The notes: generated by a model from the letters alone, not told the origin. Positions 46,938-56,670 are shown, counted from the first letter of the stretch. The stretch is DNA of 64,000 nucleotides from Burkholderia cenocepacia (GCF_014211915.1 NZ_CP060041.1:868001-932000); one strand, 5' to 3'. Made by a program: numbers and translations.

Positions 46938-49244
46938 ATGACCGAAATTGCACGGCCGCAGGCCGGAAATTACGCAACGGCCGTGATGCTGGTCGCGATC
47001 GCGACCGTGTTGCAGACGCTCGCGATCCGGTTCGGCGGCGTGAATCTGCCGTTCGTGCTGTATTACCCGCTGCTCGCCGGCGCCGCGTGGGCGACGTCGT
47101 TCGTGTTCGGCATCGTGTCGACGGTGGTCAGCGGGCTGCTCGTCTGGACGCTGTTCCTGTCCGATCCGGCCGCCTATACGACGCCGCTGCCCGACCGGCT
47201 CGTGCAGCTCGGCACGTTCATCCTGATCGGCGCGCTGGTGTGCGCGGTCGCGTCGCTGCTGCATCACACGCGGCTGACGAACGATCGCGCGCGCCGACGC
47301 GAGGCGGCCGCGCGCCGGCAGTTCGAGGCCGTGCTGCGCGCCTTGCCGCACGGCGTGATCGCGACCGACCCGAACGGGCGGCTCACCTATCTCAACGCGG
47401 CCGCGGCCAAACTCGTCGGCTGCCGGCCGGACGAGGCGGTGGGGCTGCCGGTGCGCGACGTGCTGCGGATCGTCGATCACGAAGGCCGCCGCGTGCCGAC
47501 CACGCCGCTCGACCATGCGCTCGGCGGCGCCGAGGCGACGTCCGACCGGCACTGGCTGCAGGCCGGCAGCGGCGAGCCGGTGCCGATCGTCGCGGTCGCG
47601 TCGCCGATCGGCGATGCGGAAGGCAACCTGGACGGCGCGGTGCTGCTGTTGCGCGATGCCGGCGCGGACCGCGCGCGCATCGATGCGTCGCGGCTCCAGC
47701 ATGCGGTCGTCGAGGCGTCGCCGGACGCGATCGTCGGGATCGACGCCAGCGGCCGCATCGCGAGCTGGAACGCGGCTGCGCAGCGGCTCTTCGGCTACGA
47801 CGAGGCCGACGCGCGCGGCCGCAGGTTCGACACGCTGATCGCGCGGCGCTGGCTGCGGCTCAATCCGCTCGCCGACGCGTTCGACGCGATGCAGGAACCG
47901 GTCGGGCCGCTCGAACTGTTGTGCGTGCGGCGCGACGGCCGGCGCTTTCGGGCGACGGTGTCGGCGTGCCCGGTGCAGGGCGACGCGCGGGCGTGCGTCG
48001 CGCTGTCGCTGACGCTGCGCGAGACCGGTGCGCAGCGTCGTCGCGACCTGCGGGCGCAGCGCTCGCTGCAGGGCGCGCGCGATGCGCGCGATCAGGCCGA
48101 TACGTCGAACCGGCTGAAGGACGAGCTGCTGGCCACGGTGTCGCATGAATTGCGCACGCCGCTGAACGTGATCTACGGGTGGATCGAGGTGCTGCGCAAC
48201 ACGGGCGACCACGCGTTGCAGCATCAGGCGATCGACGCGATCGACCGCAGCGCGCGTTCGCTCACGCGGATGGTCGGCGACATTCTCGATGCGTCGTCGC
48301 TCGCGACCGGCAAGCTGCGGCTCGACGCGACGCCGGTCGACGTCGTGCGGTTGTTCTCCGATCAGGTCGGCACGTTCCAGACCGCCGCCTCGTCGGCCGG
48401 CATCATGCTCGCATTCGACTGCGACGCGTCCGCGTGCATCGTGTCGGGCGATGCCGAGCGGTTGCGGCAGATGCTGTCGAACCTCATCTCGAATGCGATG
48501 AAATTCACGCCGGCCGGCGGCAGCGTGACGGTCGGCCTCGCGCGCGACGGCACGCAGGTGGTGCTGACCGTGGCCGATACGGGGCAGGGCGTCGCGACCG
48601 AGTTCCTGCCGTACGTGTTCGACATGTTCCGCCGCGCGGACGATTCGCCCGCGTCGCCGCGACGAGGGCTCGGTCTCGGCCTGTCGATCGTGCGACATAT
48701 CGCGCAACTGCACGGCGGCAGCGTGAGCGTCGCGAGTGCGGGCCGCGATCGCGGCACGACGTTCACGGTGACGCTGCCGGCCGGCTGGCAGCCGGCCGGC
48801 GCGATGGCGTGGAGCATCGCGCAGGCGCGCGGTCGGCACGAGGCGCTCGTGCTCGACACGCAGCGCATCCTGATCGTCGACGACGACGCGACCACGCGGG
48901 CCAGTCTCACCGCCGCGCTGACCACGTTCGGCGCGGCGGTCGCGATCGCGTCGTCGGGCCGCGAGGCGCTCGCGATGGTGGCCGACATGCGGCCGACGGT
49001 CGTGCTGTCCGACCTCGCGATGCCCGACGGCGACGGCTTCTGGCTGCTGGAGGCGTTACGGCGCGGCGCGACGAACGGCGACAGCGGCCCGCTCGACGTG
49101 CGCGTGCTGGCCGTCACCGCGCACGCTGGCCTCGCCGACGAACGCCGCGCGCTGGAGGCCGGCTTCGACGGCTACCTGTGCAAGCCGGTCGACGTGCGCG
49201 AACTGGCGCACAAGATCGCGCACGTGACGAAGCGCGACGGCTGA
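46938..49244 (+). CDS. Membrane-bound hybrid sensor histidine kinase
   Basis: A 768-residue protein. Three or four N-terminal membrane helices (about residues 13-110, LPFVLYYPLLAGAAWATSFVFG) resemble a DUF4118/KdpD-type sensor. Two PAS domains follow (about 125-245 and 250-365), then HisKA with His403 (VSHELRTPLN), HATPase (SNLISNAMKF, ADTGQG, GLGLGLSIV) and a C-terminal receiver (LIVDDDATT, LSDLAMPDGDG, CKPVD). It has its own start region divergent from the PIG-L operon. Together with the soluble kinase at 28310 it may feed the nearby response regulators. Confidence 0.92.
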   Translation: MTEIARPQAGNYATAVMLVAIATVLQTLAIRFGGVNLPFVLYYPLLAGAAWATSFVFGIVSTVVSGLLVWTLFLSDPAAYTTPLPDRLVQLGTFILIGALVCAVASLLHHTRLTNDRARRREAAARRQFEAVLRALPHGVIATDPNGRLTYLNAAAAKLVGCRPDEAVGLPVRDVLRIVDHEGRRVPTTPLDHALGGAEATSDRHWLQAGSGEPVPIVAVASPIGDAEGNLDGAVLLLRDAGADRARIDASRLQHAVVEASPDAIVGIDASGRIASWNAAAQRLFGYDEADARGRRFDTLIARRWLRLNPLADAFDAMQEPVGPLELLCVRRDGRRFRATVSACPVQGDARACVALSLTLRETGAQRRRDLRAQRSLQGARDARDQADTSNRLKDELLATVSHELRTPLNVIYGWIEVLRNTGDHALQHQAIDAIDRSARSLTRMVGDILDASSLATGKLRLDATPVDVVRLFSDQVGTFQTAASSAGIMLAFDCDASACIVSGDAERLRQMLSNLISNAMKFTPAGGSVTVGLARDGTQVVLTVADTGQGVATEFLPYVFDMFRRADDSPASPRRGLGLGLSIVRHIAQLHGGSVSVASAGRDRGTTFTVTLPAGWQPAGAMAWSIAQARGRHEALVLDTQRILIVDDDATTRASLTAALTTFGAAVAIASSGREALAMVADMRPTVVLSDLAMPDGDGFWLLEALRRGATNGDSGPLDVRVLAVTAHAGLADERRALEAGFDGYLCKPVDVRELAHKIAHVTKRDG

Positions 49245-49284
49245 CGCACGTCGCGCTTCGGTTGCTTCGGTCGCGTCAGCCGCG

Positions 49285-50331
49285 TCACGTCGTCGGCGCC
49301 GGCCGGTTCTGCGTGTGGACCTGGGCCAGCAGATGCGACGCGATGCGCGTGCTGCGCACGAGGTCGCCGGGCGCGTGGTGCGTGACCTGGCGCTGAATGA
49401 AGTAGCGCGCGGTGTGCGCGAGCCCGTTCGCGAACGTCGTCGTCGCGCGCCAGCCGAGCCGCTTCTGAGCGGCCGCCAGATTCGGCCGCCGCTGGCGCGG
49501 ATCGTCGGACGGCAGCGGCCGGAATTCGATCGGCACGTTGGCGCCGACGATCCGCACGACTTCCCGCGCGACGTCGATCATCGCGATCTCCACGTCGCTG
49601 CCGAGATTGACCGGCTCGCTCGCATCCCCCGGTTCATCCATCAGCCGGATCAACGCATCGACCATGTCGTCGACGTAGCAGAACGAGCGCGTCTGCTTGC
49701 CGTCGCCGTAGACGGTCAACGGCTGTTCCGCGAGCGCCTGCGTGACGAAGTTCGATACCACACGCCCATCGGCCGGGTGCATGCGCGGGCCGTAGGTGTT
49801 GAAGATCCGCGCGATCCGCACGTCGATGCCGTACTGGCGGTGATAGTCCGCGAACAGGGTTTCCGCGCAGCGCTTGCCTTCGTCGTAGCACGCGCGGATG
49901 CCGGTCGGATTGACGCGGCCGCAATAGTGCTCGTCCTGCGGATGCACGTCGGGGTCGCCGTACACCTCGCTCGTCGACGCCTGCAGGATGCGCGCCTTCA
50001 CGCGTTTCGCGAGGCCGAGCAGGTTGATCGCGCCGTGCACGCTGGTCTTGGTCGTCTGCACGGGGTCGCGCTGGTAGTGAACGGGCGACGCCGGGCACGC
50101 GAGGTTGTAGATCTCGTCGACTTCGACGTAGAGCGGAAACGTCACGTCGTGCCGCATCAGCTCGAAATTCGGCGCATCGAGCAGGTGCGCGATGTTGTCC
50201 TTCGTGCCCGTGTAGAAGTTGTCGACGCACAGCACGTCGTGGCCGGCCGTCACGAGGCGTTCGCACAGATGCGAACCGAGAAAGCCGGCGCCGCCGGTGA
50301 CGAGGACGCGTTTTCGGTCGTAGCCCTTCAT
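49285..50331 (-). CDS. UDP-glucuronate decarboxylase (UDP-xylose synthase)-like SDR
   Basis: A 348-residue extended SDR. It has the nucleotide motif [20 protein letters not shown], the [19 protein letters not shown] segment diagnostic of UDP-xylose synthases, the YxxxK pair in [10 protein letters not shown], and [21 protein letters not shown]. The enzyme converts UDP-glucuronate to UDP-xylose, supplying a sugar donor. Its ATG shares one base with the stop of the upstream glycosyltransferase gene, so both are cotranscribed. An extra ~30-residue tail follows the usual end. Confidence 0.93.
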   Translation of the reverse strand: MKGYDRKRVLVTGGAGFLGSHLCERLVTAGHDVLCVDNFYTGTKDNIAHLLDAPNFELMRHDVTFPLYVEVDEIYNLACPASPVHYQRDPVQTTKTSVHGAINLLGLAKRVKARILQASTSEVYGDPDVHPQDEHYCGRVNPTGIRACYDEGKRCAETLFADYHRQYGIDVRIARIFNTYGPRMHPADGRVVSNFVTQALAEQPLTVYGDGKQTRSFCYVDDMVDALIRLMDEPGDASEPVNLGSDVEIAMIDVAREVVRIVGANVPIEFRPLPSDDPRQRRPNLAAAQKRLGWRATTTFANGLAHTARYFIQRQVTHHAPGDLVRSTRIASHLLAQVHTQNRPAPTT

Positions 50332-51650
50332 TACGTATTCTCCTTGCGGTGTGCGAGCACGCCTCGCGTGGTGGCGACCGGCGTGCGCCGGCCGGTGCCG
50401 GCCGACGTGCCGGCGCGCTGCGCGTGGGCGACGTCGCGGTAGATGTCGACGAGCCGGTCGGCGACGCCTTGCCAGGTGTAGAAGCGATGCGCGCGCAGGT
50501 AGCCGGCGCGGCCGAGCGCCGCGCACAGGTCCGGTTGCGCGCGCAGTTGCACGAGGCGCGCGGCCAGCGCGGCCGGGTCGCGCGGCGGGACGAGATAGCC
50601 CGTCGTGCCGTCGTCGACCGTCGTGCGGATGCCGCCGACGTCGCTGCCGATCACCGGCGCCGCGCACGCCATCGCCTCGACCGGCGTGATGCCGAACGGC
50701 TCGTACCACGGTGTCGTCACGAACACGTCGGCCGCGCTGTAGTACAGGTGCAGCGCATCGCGATCGCGCCGGCCGACGAAGGTCACGCGGTTCGCGATCC
50801 CGAGTTCGTGCGCGAAGGCGGCGAGCCGAGCGAGTTCCGGGTCGCGCGCGGGGTCGGGCGTCGGCTGGCTGCCGCCGACCACGTACAGGTGTGTCGGCCG
50901 ATGCGGATCGCGCGGCATGCGTGCGAGCGCGTCGATCACGGTGTCGATGCCCTTGCGCGGCACGAGGCGCCCCAGTTGCAGCACGACGAACGCGTCCTGC
51001 GGCCAGCCGAGCCGCGCACGCGCATCGACGCGCGGCACCGGCCGGAATTCCCGCGCATCGAAGCCGCACGGCACGATCTCGATGCGCGCGGTGTCGGCGC
51101 GATAGTGCGTCGTCAGGTCGAGCGCATCCTGCGGGCATTCGGCGATCAGGCGGTCCGAGCGGCGCGCGAGCGTGTCCTCGATCGCGAAGCGGGCGTCGGG
51201 AAAGCCGTCGGCCGTGCCCTGGTGCAGCCGCCGCACGCGGCCGAGCGCATGGAACGTCGTGACGAGCGGGATGCCGAGCGCTTTTTTCACGCGCAGCGCC
51301 GCGTCGCCGGACATGAAGAAGTTCGCGTGCATCACGTCGACCGGATCGGGCTCGCGCCGCATGCGCGCGATCATGTACTGCGCGAACGGGCCCATGTACG
51401 GCAGCAGCTGCTCCTTGGGCACGTCGGTCGGCGGGCCGGCTGGCACGTGGATCACGCGCATGCGCGGGCCGATCGACACGACTTCCGGCAAATGCGGATT
51501 GTCGCAGCGGGTGTAGACGTCGACGTCCAGGCCGCGCTCCGCGAGCTGCTTCGCGACGTTCGCGACATAGATGTTCTGACCACCGGCATCGACGCCGCCG
51601 ATCACCCCCAGCGGCGACGCATGTTCACTGATCAACGCAATTCTTTGCAT
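50331..51650 (-). CDS. Glycosyltransferase family 4 (sucrose-phosphate-synthase/MshA-like)
   Basis: A 439-residue GT-B enzyme: N-terminal half with [22 protein letters not shown], a hallmark of the GT4 sucrose synthase/MshA group. The donor half has [27 protein letters not shown], and [27 protein letters not shown] (E-x7-E motif). The ATG is at 51650. A sigma-54 signature stands 56 bases upstream and the UDP-xylose synthase gene follows, so the product may transfer xylose or a related sugar. Donor identity is inferred only from this pairing. Confidence 0.9.
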   Translation of the reverse strand: MQRIALISEHASPLGVIGGVDAGGQNIYVANVAKQLAERGLDVDVYTRCDNPHLPEVVSIGPRMRVIHVPAGPPTDVPKEQLLPYMGPFAQYMIARMRREPDPVDVMHANFFMSGDAALRVKKALGIPLVTTFHALGRVRRLHQGTADGFPDARFAIEDTLARRSDRLIAECPQDALDLTTHYRADTARIEIVPCGFDAREFRPVPRVDARARLGWPQDAFVVLQLGRLVPRKGIDTVIDALARMPRDPHRPTHLYVVGGSQPTPDPARDPELARLAAFAHELGIANRVTFVGRRDRDALHLYYSAADVFVTTPWYEPFGITPVEAMACAAPVIGSDVGGIRTTVDDGTTGYLVPPRDPAALAARLVQLRAQPDLCAALGRAGYLRAHRFYTWQGVADRLVDIYRDVAHAQRAGTSAGTGRRTPVATTRGVLAHRKENT

Positions 51651-51705
51651 GGTATTGTTCCCGGTATCGGGGCCGCGCACACGGGCCACCCTTGTTGGTC
51701 GCTCG

Positions 51706-51719
51706 GCAATCGGCATGCC
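51706..51719 (-). promoter_or_regulatory. Sigma-54 promoter signature (GGCATGCCGATTGC)
   Basis: Minus strand GG-N10-GC in full form, 56 bases before the GT4 start and identical over 14 bases to the site at 30077. Confidence 0.65.
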
Positions 51720-51828
51720 CGCCGGATTGCGGGGAAAACCGCTTCCCGGTGTGCCGAAAAAATTACAACGCGTTGGATGAAAGGGCGTCTGATCGCTGTG
51801 GCGCGCTGGCATGCGGCGCACGCGGCGC

Positions 51829-51842
51829 GGCACGCGACTTGC
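51829..51842 (+). promoter_or_regulatory. Sigma-54 promoter signature (GGCACGCGACTTGC)
   Basis: Full consensus element 52 bases before the exported BON protein, divergent from the site at 51706 and identical to the one at 63562. Confidence 0.7.
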
Positions 51843-51893
51843 GCGCCTCCCTTTTACCTGCCGGCTTGTCCGGCTTGACGAAAGGAGGTCACG

Positions 51894-52298
51894 ATGAAGG
51901 TATCCCCGCTGCAAGCCCGCTCCCCGCGAATCCGCCGTCAACGCGCGCTGCGCACCGGCATGGCGGTCGCGATCGCCGCGGCCGCCGCGTGCATGGTCGT
52001 CGCGCCGAACGCGGTCGCCGCCGGCGACGACGGCACCGCATCGTCATCGACGTCGTCGTCGCATTCGAGCACCGGCACGAAGATCCGCGACGCGACGATC
52101 ACGACCAAGGCGAAGGCCGAACTCGTCGGCACGAGCGGCCTGTCGGCCGGCGACATCCACGTGAAGACCCGGCACGGCACCGTGACGCTCACCGGCAGCG
52201 TGCCCGACGAGCAGCAGCGCACGCAGGCCGTCAGCGTCGTGAAGCAGGTCGAAGGCGTGCAGGGCGTGCGCGACCAGTTGACCATCCGGCCCAAATAA
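51894..52298 (+). CDS. Exported BON-domain protein (OsmY-like)
   Basis: A 134-residue periplasmic protein. A signal peptide (hydrophobic core about 22-38, cleavage near AVAAGDD) is followed by a Ser-rich spacer (TASSSTSSSHSSTG) and a single BON domain (IRDATITTKAKAELVGTSGLSAGDIHVKTRHGTVTLTGSVPDEQQRTQAVSVVKQVEGVQGVRDQL). BON proteins act at the envelope under osmotic or membrane stress. GAAAGGAGG lies just before the ATG. It is first in a plus-strand series reaching to 54312. Confidence 0.88.
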   Translation: MKVSPLQARSPRIRRQRALRTGMAVAIAAAAACMVVAPNAVAAGDDGTASSSTSSSHSSTGTKIRDATITTKAKAELVGTSGLSAGDIHVKTRHGTVTLTGSVPDEQQRTQAVSVVKQVEGVQGVRDQLTIRPK

Positions 52299-52328
52299 CC
52301 GCGACGCGACCGTCACAGGAGTCCAGCG

Positions 52329-53357
52329 ATGAACTGCATGCTCAAACCGGTCGGCGAACAGACGATCGTGATTACCGGCGCGACGAGCGGCATCGGTCTC
52401 GTCACCGCGCGCAAGGCGGCACGGCGCGGCGCGAAGCTCGTGCTGTTCGCGCGCAACGAGGAAGCGTTGAACACGCTGTGCGAGGAAATCCGCCAGCACG
52501 GCGGCCTCGCGGTGCCGGTCGCCGGCGACGTCGGCAATGTCGAGGACCTGCAGCGCGCGGCCGCGGCGGCGGCCGACACGTACGGCGGCTTCGACACCTG
52601 GATCAACAATGCCGGCGTGTCGATCTTCGGCACGGCGGCCCAGGTGCCGCTCGAGGATCAGCGCCGGCTGTTCGACACCAACTACTGGGGCGTCGTGCAC
52701 GGCTCGCTCGTCGCGGCCGACCATTTCCGGCGCAAGAGCGATTTCCACGGCGGCGCGATCATCAACATGGGCAGCGAGGCGTCCGACGCGCCGGTGCCGC
52801 TGCAAAGCGCGTACGTCGCATCGAAGCACGCGGTGAAGGGCTTCACCGATTCGCTGCGGCTCGAGATGGAAGCGGACCACCTGCCGGTGTCCGTCACGCT
52901 GATCAAGCCGGCCGCGATCGACACGATGTTCGTGATGCACGCGAAGAACTACATGAACGTCGAGGCGAAGCTGCCGCCGCCGATCTACGACCCCGATCTG
53001 GTGGCCGACGCGATCCTGTTCGCGGCCGCGCATCCGCGCCGCACGCTGTTCGTCGGCGGGGCCGCCAAGTTGACGTCGGCGAGCGCGTACCACGCGCCGC
53101 GCCTGTTCGATCGCCTCGCGGCCACGCTGTTCTCCCGCGGCCAGCGCACGGTGCGCCCCGCGCGGCCGCGCGACGACAACGCGCTGTACGACTCGCGCCA
53201 CGCGCTGCACGAGCGCGAAGGCATGGAAGGGCCCGTGCTGCGCAGCTGTGCGTACAACTCGGTGGTGCAGCGGCCGAAGGTCGCCGGCGCGGTCGCGCTC
53301 GGCGCGGCGGCGCTGGTGTTTGCCGCGTTCGCGCGCGCGCGCCGGCAGTCCGCGTGA
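52329..53357 (+). CDS. Short-chain dehydrogenase with C-terminal membrane anchor
   Basis: A 342-residue SDR longer than the classical ~250. It has TGATSGIG, NNAG in INNAGVSIFG, NMGSEASD and YVASKHAV (catalytic Tyr/Lys). The region after residue 250 is an extension ending in a hydrophobic helix (VAGAVALGAAALVFAAFARARR) that may anchor it to the membrane. Arg after beta-2 (LFARNEE) favours NADP(H). It follows the BON gene by 30 bases. The substrate is unknown; membrane tethering suggests a lipid or lipid-linked compound. Confidence 0.85.
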   Translation: MNCMLKPVGEQTIVITGATSGIGLVTARKAARRGAKLVLFARNEEALNTLCEEIRQHGGLAVPVAGDVGNVEDLQRAAAAAADTYGGFDTWINNAGVSIFGTAAQVPLEDQRRLFDTNYWGVVHGSLVAADHFRRKSDFHGGAIINMGSEASDAPVPLQSAYVASKHAVKGFTDSLRLEMEADHLPVSVTLIKPAAIDTMFVMHAKNYMNVEAKLPPPIYDPDLVADAILFAAAHPRRTLFVGGAAKLTSASAYHAPRLFDRLAATLFSRGQRTVRPARPRDDNALYDSRHALHEREGMEGPVLRSCAYNSVVQRPKVAGAVALGAAALVFAAFARARRQSA

Positions 53358-53384
53358 TTTCGTTCATTTTCCAAGGAGGCTTTC

Positions 53385-53684
53385 ATGACATCCCGACAAC
53401 ATACGGGCCACGAATACAGCCACTCGCGCGCGCACGAAGGCGAGCGCACGCAGCAGGACCACGACAAGGGCGGCCATCAGACGGGCCACGGCAAGCCGCC
53501 GAGCCCGGTCGACGTGCAGAAGGCGCTGAAGGGAATGGACTACCCGGCGAGCAAGTCGGACGTCGTGCAGTGCGCGGAACGCTCGCATGCGGACCCGGCG
53601 GTGCTCGACATGCTGCGCAAGATTCCGGAGCGCGAGTACGACACGCCGGCATCGGTATCGAAGGAACTCGGGCGGCTGATGTGA
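53385..53684 (+). CDS. DUF2795-domain protein
   Basis: A 99-residue cytosolic protein. The N-terminal third is His/Gln/Lys-rich and disordered (HTGHEYSHSRAHEGERTQQDHDKGGHQTGHG). The rest is a DUF2795 domain (VDVQKALKGMDYPASKSDVVQCAERSHADPAVLDMLRKIPEREYDTPASVSKEL), a small helical fold seen in actinobacterial and proteobacterial stress loci. AAGGAGG precedes the ATG. It is cotranscribed with the SDR upstream (27-base gap). Confidence 0.82.
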   Translation: MTSRQHTGHEYSHSRAHEGERTQQDHDKGGHQTGHGKPPSPVDVQKALKGMDYPASKSDVVQCAERSHADPAVLDMLRKIPEREYDTPASVSKELGRLM

Positions 53685-53745
53685 GCGTCGCCCCGTCGCG
53701 CCGCGTGCTTGCGCGCGCGGCGCATCCACCACGAGGAGCACGACC

Positions 53746-54312
53746 ATGGCGATGATCGTCGCAGGCCGTTTCACGACGTTCGATGAAGCGGAAGGTGGGG
53801 CGCGTCACCTCTACGAGCGCGCGTTCAGGCCGGACGACGTGTCGATCTTCTTCCTGAACCCCGGCGGCCAGCACGCACGCTTCCCGATCGGCGGCGACGT
53901 GTATGCCGACACGGCGGCCAAGCCCGGCGGACGCGGCGCGATGGTCGGCGCGATCCGCGGGCTGCTGATCGGCGTCGTCCTCGGGTTGATCGTCTATGCG
54001 CTCGGCCTGCGCTACTGGTTCGTGCCGGCCGCCGCCGCGCTGGCCGGCGCCTATCTCGGCGCATTCGGCGGCGCGCTCGGCCGCATGCGCGGCGAGCAGG
54101 CCGAAGGCAAGGGCACGCTCGCGCAGAGCGAGACCGGCGTGATCCTCGCCGCGCGCGTGACGCCCGACACCGCGACGGCCGCCGAAGACGTGCTGCGCGC
54201 GACCGGCGCGAAGTCGATCGAGCGCGTCGAAGGCGACTGGCAGGACGGCGAATGGCGCGATTTCGATCCGGTGCGCCGGCCCGACGAAGCGCCGTCCGGC
54301 GGCCCGCGCTGA
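53746..54312 (+). CDS. Hypothetical membrane protein with split stress-protein-like domain
   Basis: A 188-residue protein. The N-terminal part (AMIVAGRFTTFDEAEGGARHLYERAFRPDDVSIFFL) and the part after the helices (TGVILAARVTPDTATAAEDVLRATGAKSIERVEGDW) together look like a small ferredoxin-like domain interrupted by two Gly/Ala-rich membrane helices (AMVGAIRGLLIGVVLGLIVYALGL; VPAAAALAGAYLGAFGGALG). The layout recalls the DUF1269 protein at 19150. Last gene of the 51894 operon. Function unknown. Confidence 0.7.
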   Translation: MAMIVAGRFTTFDEAEGGARHLYERAFRPDDVSIFFLNPGGQHARFPIGGDVYADTAAKPGGRGAMVGAIRGLLIGVVLGLIVYALGLRYWFVPAAAALAGAYLGAFGGALGRMRGEQAEGKGTLAQSETGVILAARVTPDTATAAEDVLRATGAKSIERVEGDWQDGEWRDFDPVRRPDEAPSGGPR

Positions 54313-54391
54313 CCACGCCCTTTTTCCAAGCGCTTGCAACGCCAACCGTAAAAACACGGCCGCCGTGCGCGGGCCGGCGTGCGCCGCGCGC

Positions 54392-54405
54392 GGCACGCCG
54401 CTTGC
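54392..54405 (+). promoter_or_regulatory. Sigma-54 promoter signature (GGCACGCCGCTTGC)
   Basis: Full consensus GG-N10-GC element 35 bases before the aldehyde-reductase-like SDR start. Confidence 0.65.
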
Positions 54406-54439
54406 GCAGCATCGGCGGCACCTGTTCAAGGAGGAACCC

Positions 54440-55297
54440 ATGACCACCGCACAGACTCCCCCGCCGCAAAAACAGACGCAGCAGCCGGGCACGGAGCGCG
54501 ACATGCATCCGAAGCCGCGCGACGAGGCGGCCGACTACGTCGGCAGCGGCAAGCTCGCCGGCAAGGTCGCGCTGGTGACGGGCGGCGACAGCGGGATCGG
54601 CCGCGCCGTGGCGGTCGGTTTCGCGAAGGAGGGCGCGGACGTCGCGATCGTCTACCTGAAGGAATCCGACGACGCCGCGCACACGAAGCAACTGATCGAG
54701 CAGGCCGGCCGACGCTGCGAGGCGATCGCGTGCGACGTCGGCGATCGCCGGCAGGCGCGCGATGCGGTCGCCCGCACGGTCGAGCGGCTCGGCCGGCTCG
54801 ACGTGCTCGTGAACAACGCGGGCGAGCAGCATCCGCAGCCGGGCATCGAGGACGTGTCCGAGGAACAGCTCGAACGCACGTTCCGCACCAACGTATACGG
54901 GATGTTCTTCTGCACGCAGGCCGCGCTGCCGCACCTGAAGGAAGGCGGCCGCATCGTCAACACGGCGTCGGTCACTGCTTATCACGGCAGCCCGAAATTG
55001 CCCGACTACTCGGCGACCAAGGGCGCGATCGTCGCGTTCACGCGCTCGCTGTCGATCGAGCTGGCCGAACGCGACATCCGCGTGAACGCGGTCGCGCCGG
55101 GGCCGATCTGGACGCCGCTGATTCCGTCGACGTTCACGCCCGAGCAGGTCGCGAAATTCGGCTCGAACGTGCCGCTCAAGCGGCCGGGCCAGCCGGACGA
55201 ATTGATCGACTGCTACGTGCTGCTCGCGTCGGACGGCGCGAGCTACATGACCGGGCAGACGCTGCATCCGAACGGCGGCTCGATCGTCGGCGGCTGA
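54440..55297 (+). CDS. Short-chain dehydrogenase, YghA-like aldehyde reductase type
   Basis: A 285-residue SDR with a ~35-residue Gln/Pro-rich N-terminal extension (QTPPPQKQTQQPGTERDMHPKP) typical of the YghA group, then TGGDSGIGRAVA, VNNAGEQHPQ, NTASVTAYHGS and the YSATKGA active site. YghA of E. coli is an NADP-dependent aldehyde reductase. CAAGGAGG precedes the ATG at 54440. It is first of three genes under the sigma-54 signature at 54392. Confidence 0.88.
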   Translation: MTTAQTPPPQKQTQQPGTERDMHPKPRDEAADYVGSGKLAGKVALVTGGDSGIGRAVAVGFAKEGADVAIVYLKESDDAAHTKQLIEQAGRRCEAIACDVGDRRQARDAVARTVERLGRLDVLVNNAGEQHPQPGIEDVSEEQLERTFRTNVYGMFFCTQAALPHLKEGGRIVNTASVTAYHGSPKLPDYSATKGAIVAFTRSLSIELAERDIRVNAVAPGPIWTPLIPSTFTPEQVAKFGSNVPLKRPGQPDELIDCYVLLASDGASYMTGQTLHPNGGSIVGG

Positions 55298-55331
55298 TGG
55301 CCGTTTCCACGCAAGCACCAGGAGAAAGCTG

Positions 55332-55946
55332 ATGAGACAACCCAACTGGACGATCGCGGCGCTCGCCGCCGGCGTGCTCGCCGTGTCGGGGCTTGCTCGC
55401 GCGCAGATGCCGAGCGAGCCGCCCGCATCGAATGCGCATGTGCCGGGCGGCGTGATCAACCCGTCGTCGGGCGCTGGCGCCGCCGGGGACCCCGGCATCG
55501 CGAAAGCGCCGAAGGGCACCGACGCGGAGTTCGTCGACAAGGCCGCGATGGCCGGCAAGGCCGAAGTGCAGGCAAGCCAGCTCGCGCTGAAGCAGGCGCA
55601 GTCGGCGGACGTGCGGGCGTTCGCGAAACGGATGGTCGCGGATCACGGCAAGGCGAACGCGAAGCTCAACGAAATCGCCGCGCGCAAGGGTATCAAGCCG
55701 CAGGTCGAACAGATTTCCGATCCTGACGTGGAGGCGCTGCGCGGCAAGAGCGGGCACGACTTCGACACCGCGTATCTCGCGGCGGCCGGCCCCGATGCGC
55801 ACCAGAAGGCGGTCGCGTTGTTCGAGGACGAAGCGCGCGACGGCAAGGATGCGCAACTGCGCGCGTTCGCCCAATCCACGCTGCCGACGCTCAAGCATCA
55901 CCTGAGCATGGCGCAGACGCTCGCACGCAAGGTGGGCACGCAATAA
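55332..55946 (+). CDS. Exported DUF4142 (ferritin-like helical) protein
   Basis: A 204-residue protein with a signal peptide (cleavage near GLARA-QM). The mature part is a DUF4142 domain: GTDAEFVDKAAMAGKAEVQASQLALKQAQSADVRAFAKRMVADHGKANAKL and a second helix pair ending LPTLKHHLSMAQTLA. The His/Glu/Asp spacing (ADHGKAN; LKHHL) is ferritin-like, although metal binding is not proven for the family. AGGAGAAAG precedes the ATG. DUF4142 proteins are often stress-induced periplasmic proteins. Confidence 0.85.
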   Translation: MRQPNWTIAALAAGVLAVSGLARAQMPSEPPASNAHVPGGVINPSSGAGAAGDPGIAKAPKGTDAEFVDKAAMAGKAEVQASQLALKQAQSADVRAFAKRMVADHGKANAKLNEIAARKGIKPQVEQISDPDVEALRGKSGHDFDTAYLAAAGPDAHQKAVALFEDEARDGKDAQLRAFAQSTLPTLKHHLSMAQTLARKVGTQ

Positions 55947-56005
55947 CGCGTGCCCGGTTCCACCCCTGGGCCGCCCATGCGGCCCGCTTTTTCGGAGAAG
56001 CAGTC

Positions 56006-56617
56006 ATGGCCCAACGGCAATCGAAGCACGAAGGTATCCTCGAACTGCTCTGCCAGGCATACGAGACCGAGCTTGGCGGCGCGCAGATCTACGAGGCCGC
56101 GCTCCAGTGCGCGACCGACGAGGACCTCCATAAGGAATGGGAGAAGTACCATCGCGAGACGCTGCATCACCAGGAGGTGCTGCGCAAGGTATTCGAAACA
56201 CTGGGCCTCGATCCGGATGCGCAGTCGCCGGGGCGCGCCGCGGTGGCGGCAACCGGCAAATCGCTCGTGCAGGTGATCCAGCAGGCGAAGAAGCAGGCCG
56301 ACCCGGCGGTCGCGCAGGTCGTCGCGGCCGAGTGCGTGGTGCTGGCCGAAACCAAGGATCACCTGAACTGGGAGCTGATCGGCTACGCGGCTGATCAACT
56401 GCCCGACAGCGATGCCGCGAAGGCGCTGAAGGCCGCGCACGACGAGGTCGAGGCCGACGAGGACCATCACCTGTATCACACGCGGGGCTGGGCGCGCGAA
56501 ATGTGGATCGAGTCGATGGGCTTCAAGGCGGTGCTGCCGCCGCCGGAGGAAGTGAAGAAGGTGGAGTCCGCGGCCGATGCGGCACGTGCCGAGCGCTCGC
56601 GCGGCAAGATGATGTAA
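56006..56617 (+). CDS. Ferritin-like four-helix protein, unknown function
   Basis: A 203-residue cytosolic helical protein. Glu and His residues recur at ferritin-like positions (ELGGAQIYEAAL; KYHRETLHHQEVL; AAECVVLAETKDHLNWELI; EVEADEDHHLYHT). The four-helix pattern with E-x6-Y and E-x2-H resembles a di-iron or hemerythrin-like centre, but I cannot name a family with certainty. It is the third gene of the 54440 operon, following the DUF4142 gene by 59 bases. Confidence 0.7.
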   Translation: MAQRQSKHEGILELLCQAYETELGGAQIYEAALQCATDEDLHKEWEKYHRETLHHQEVLRKVFETLGLDPDAQSPGRAAVAATGKSLVQVIQQAKKQADPAVAQVVAAECVVLAETKDHLNWELIGYAADQLPDSDAAKALKAAHDEVEADEDHHLYHTRGWAREMWIESMGFKAVLPPPEEVKKVESAADAARAERSRGKMM

Positions 56618-56670
56618 CACCCGGGCGGGCGTGCCGCGCGCGGCGCGGCCGCCCGCTTGCCGGTCCATCA

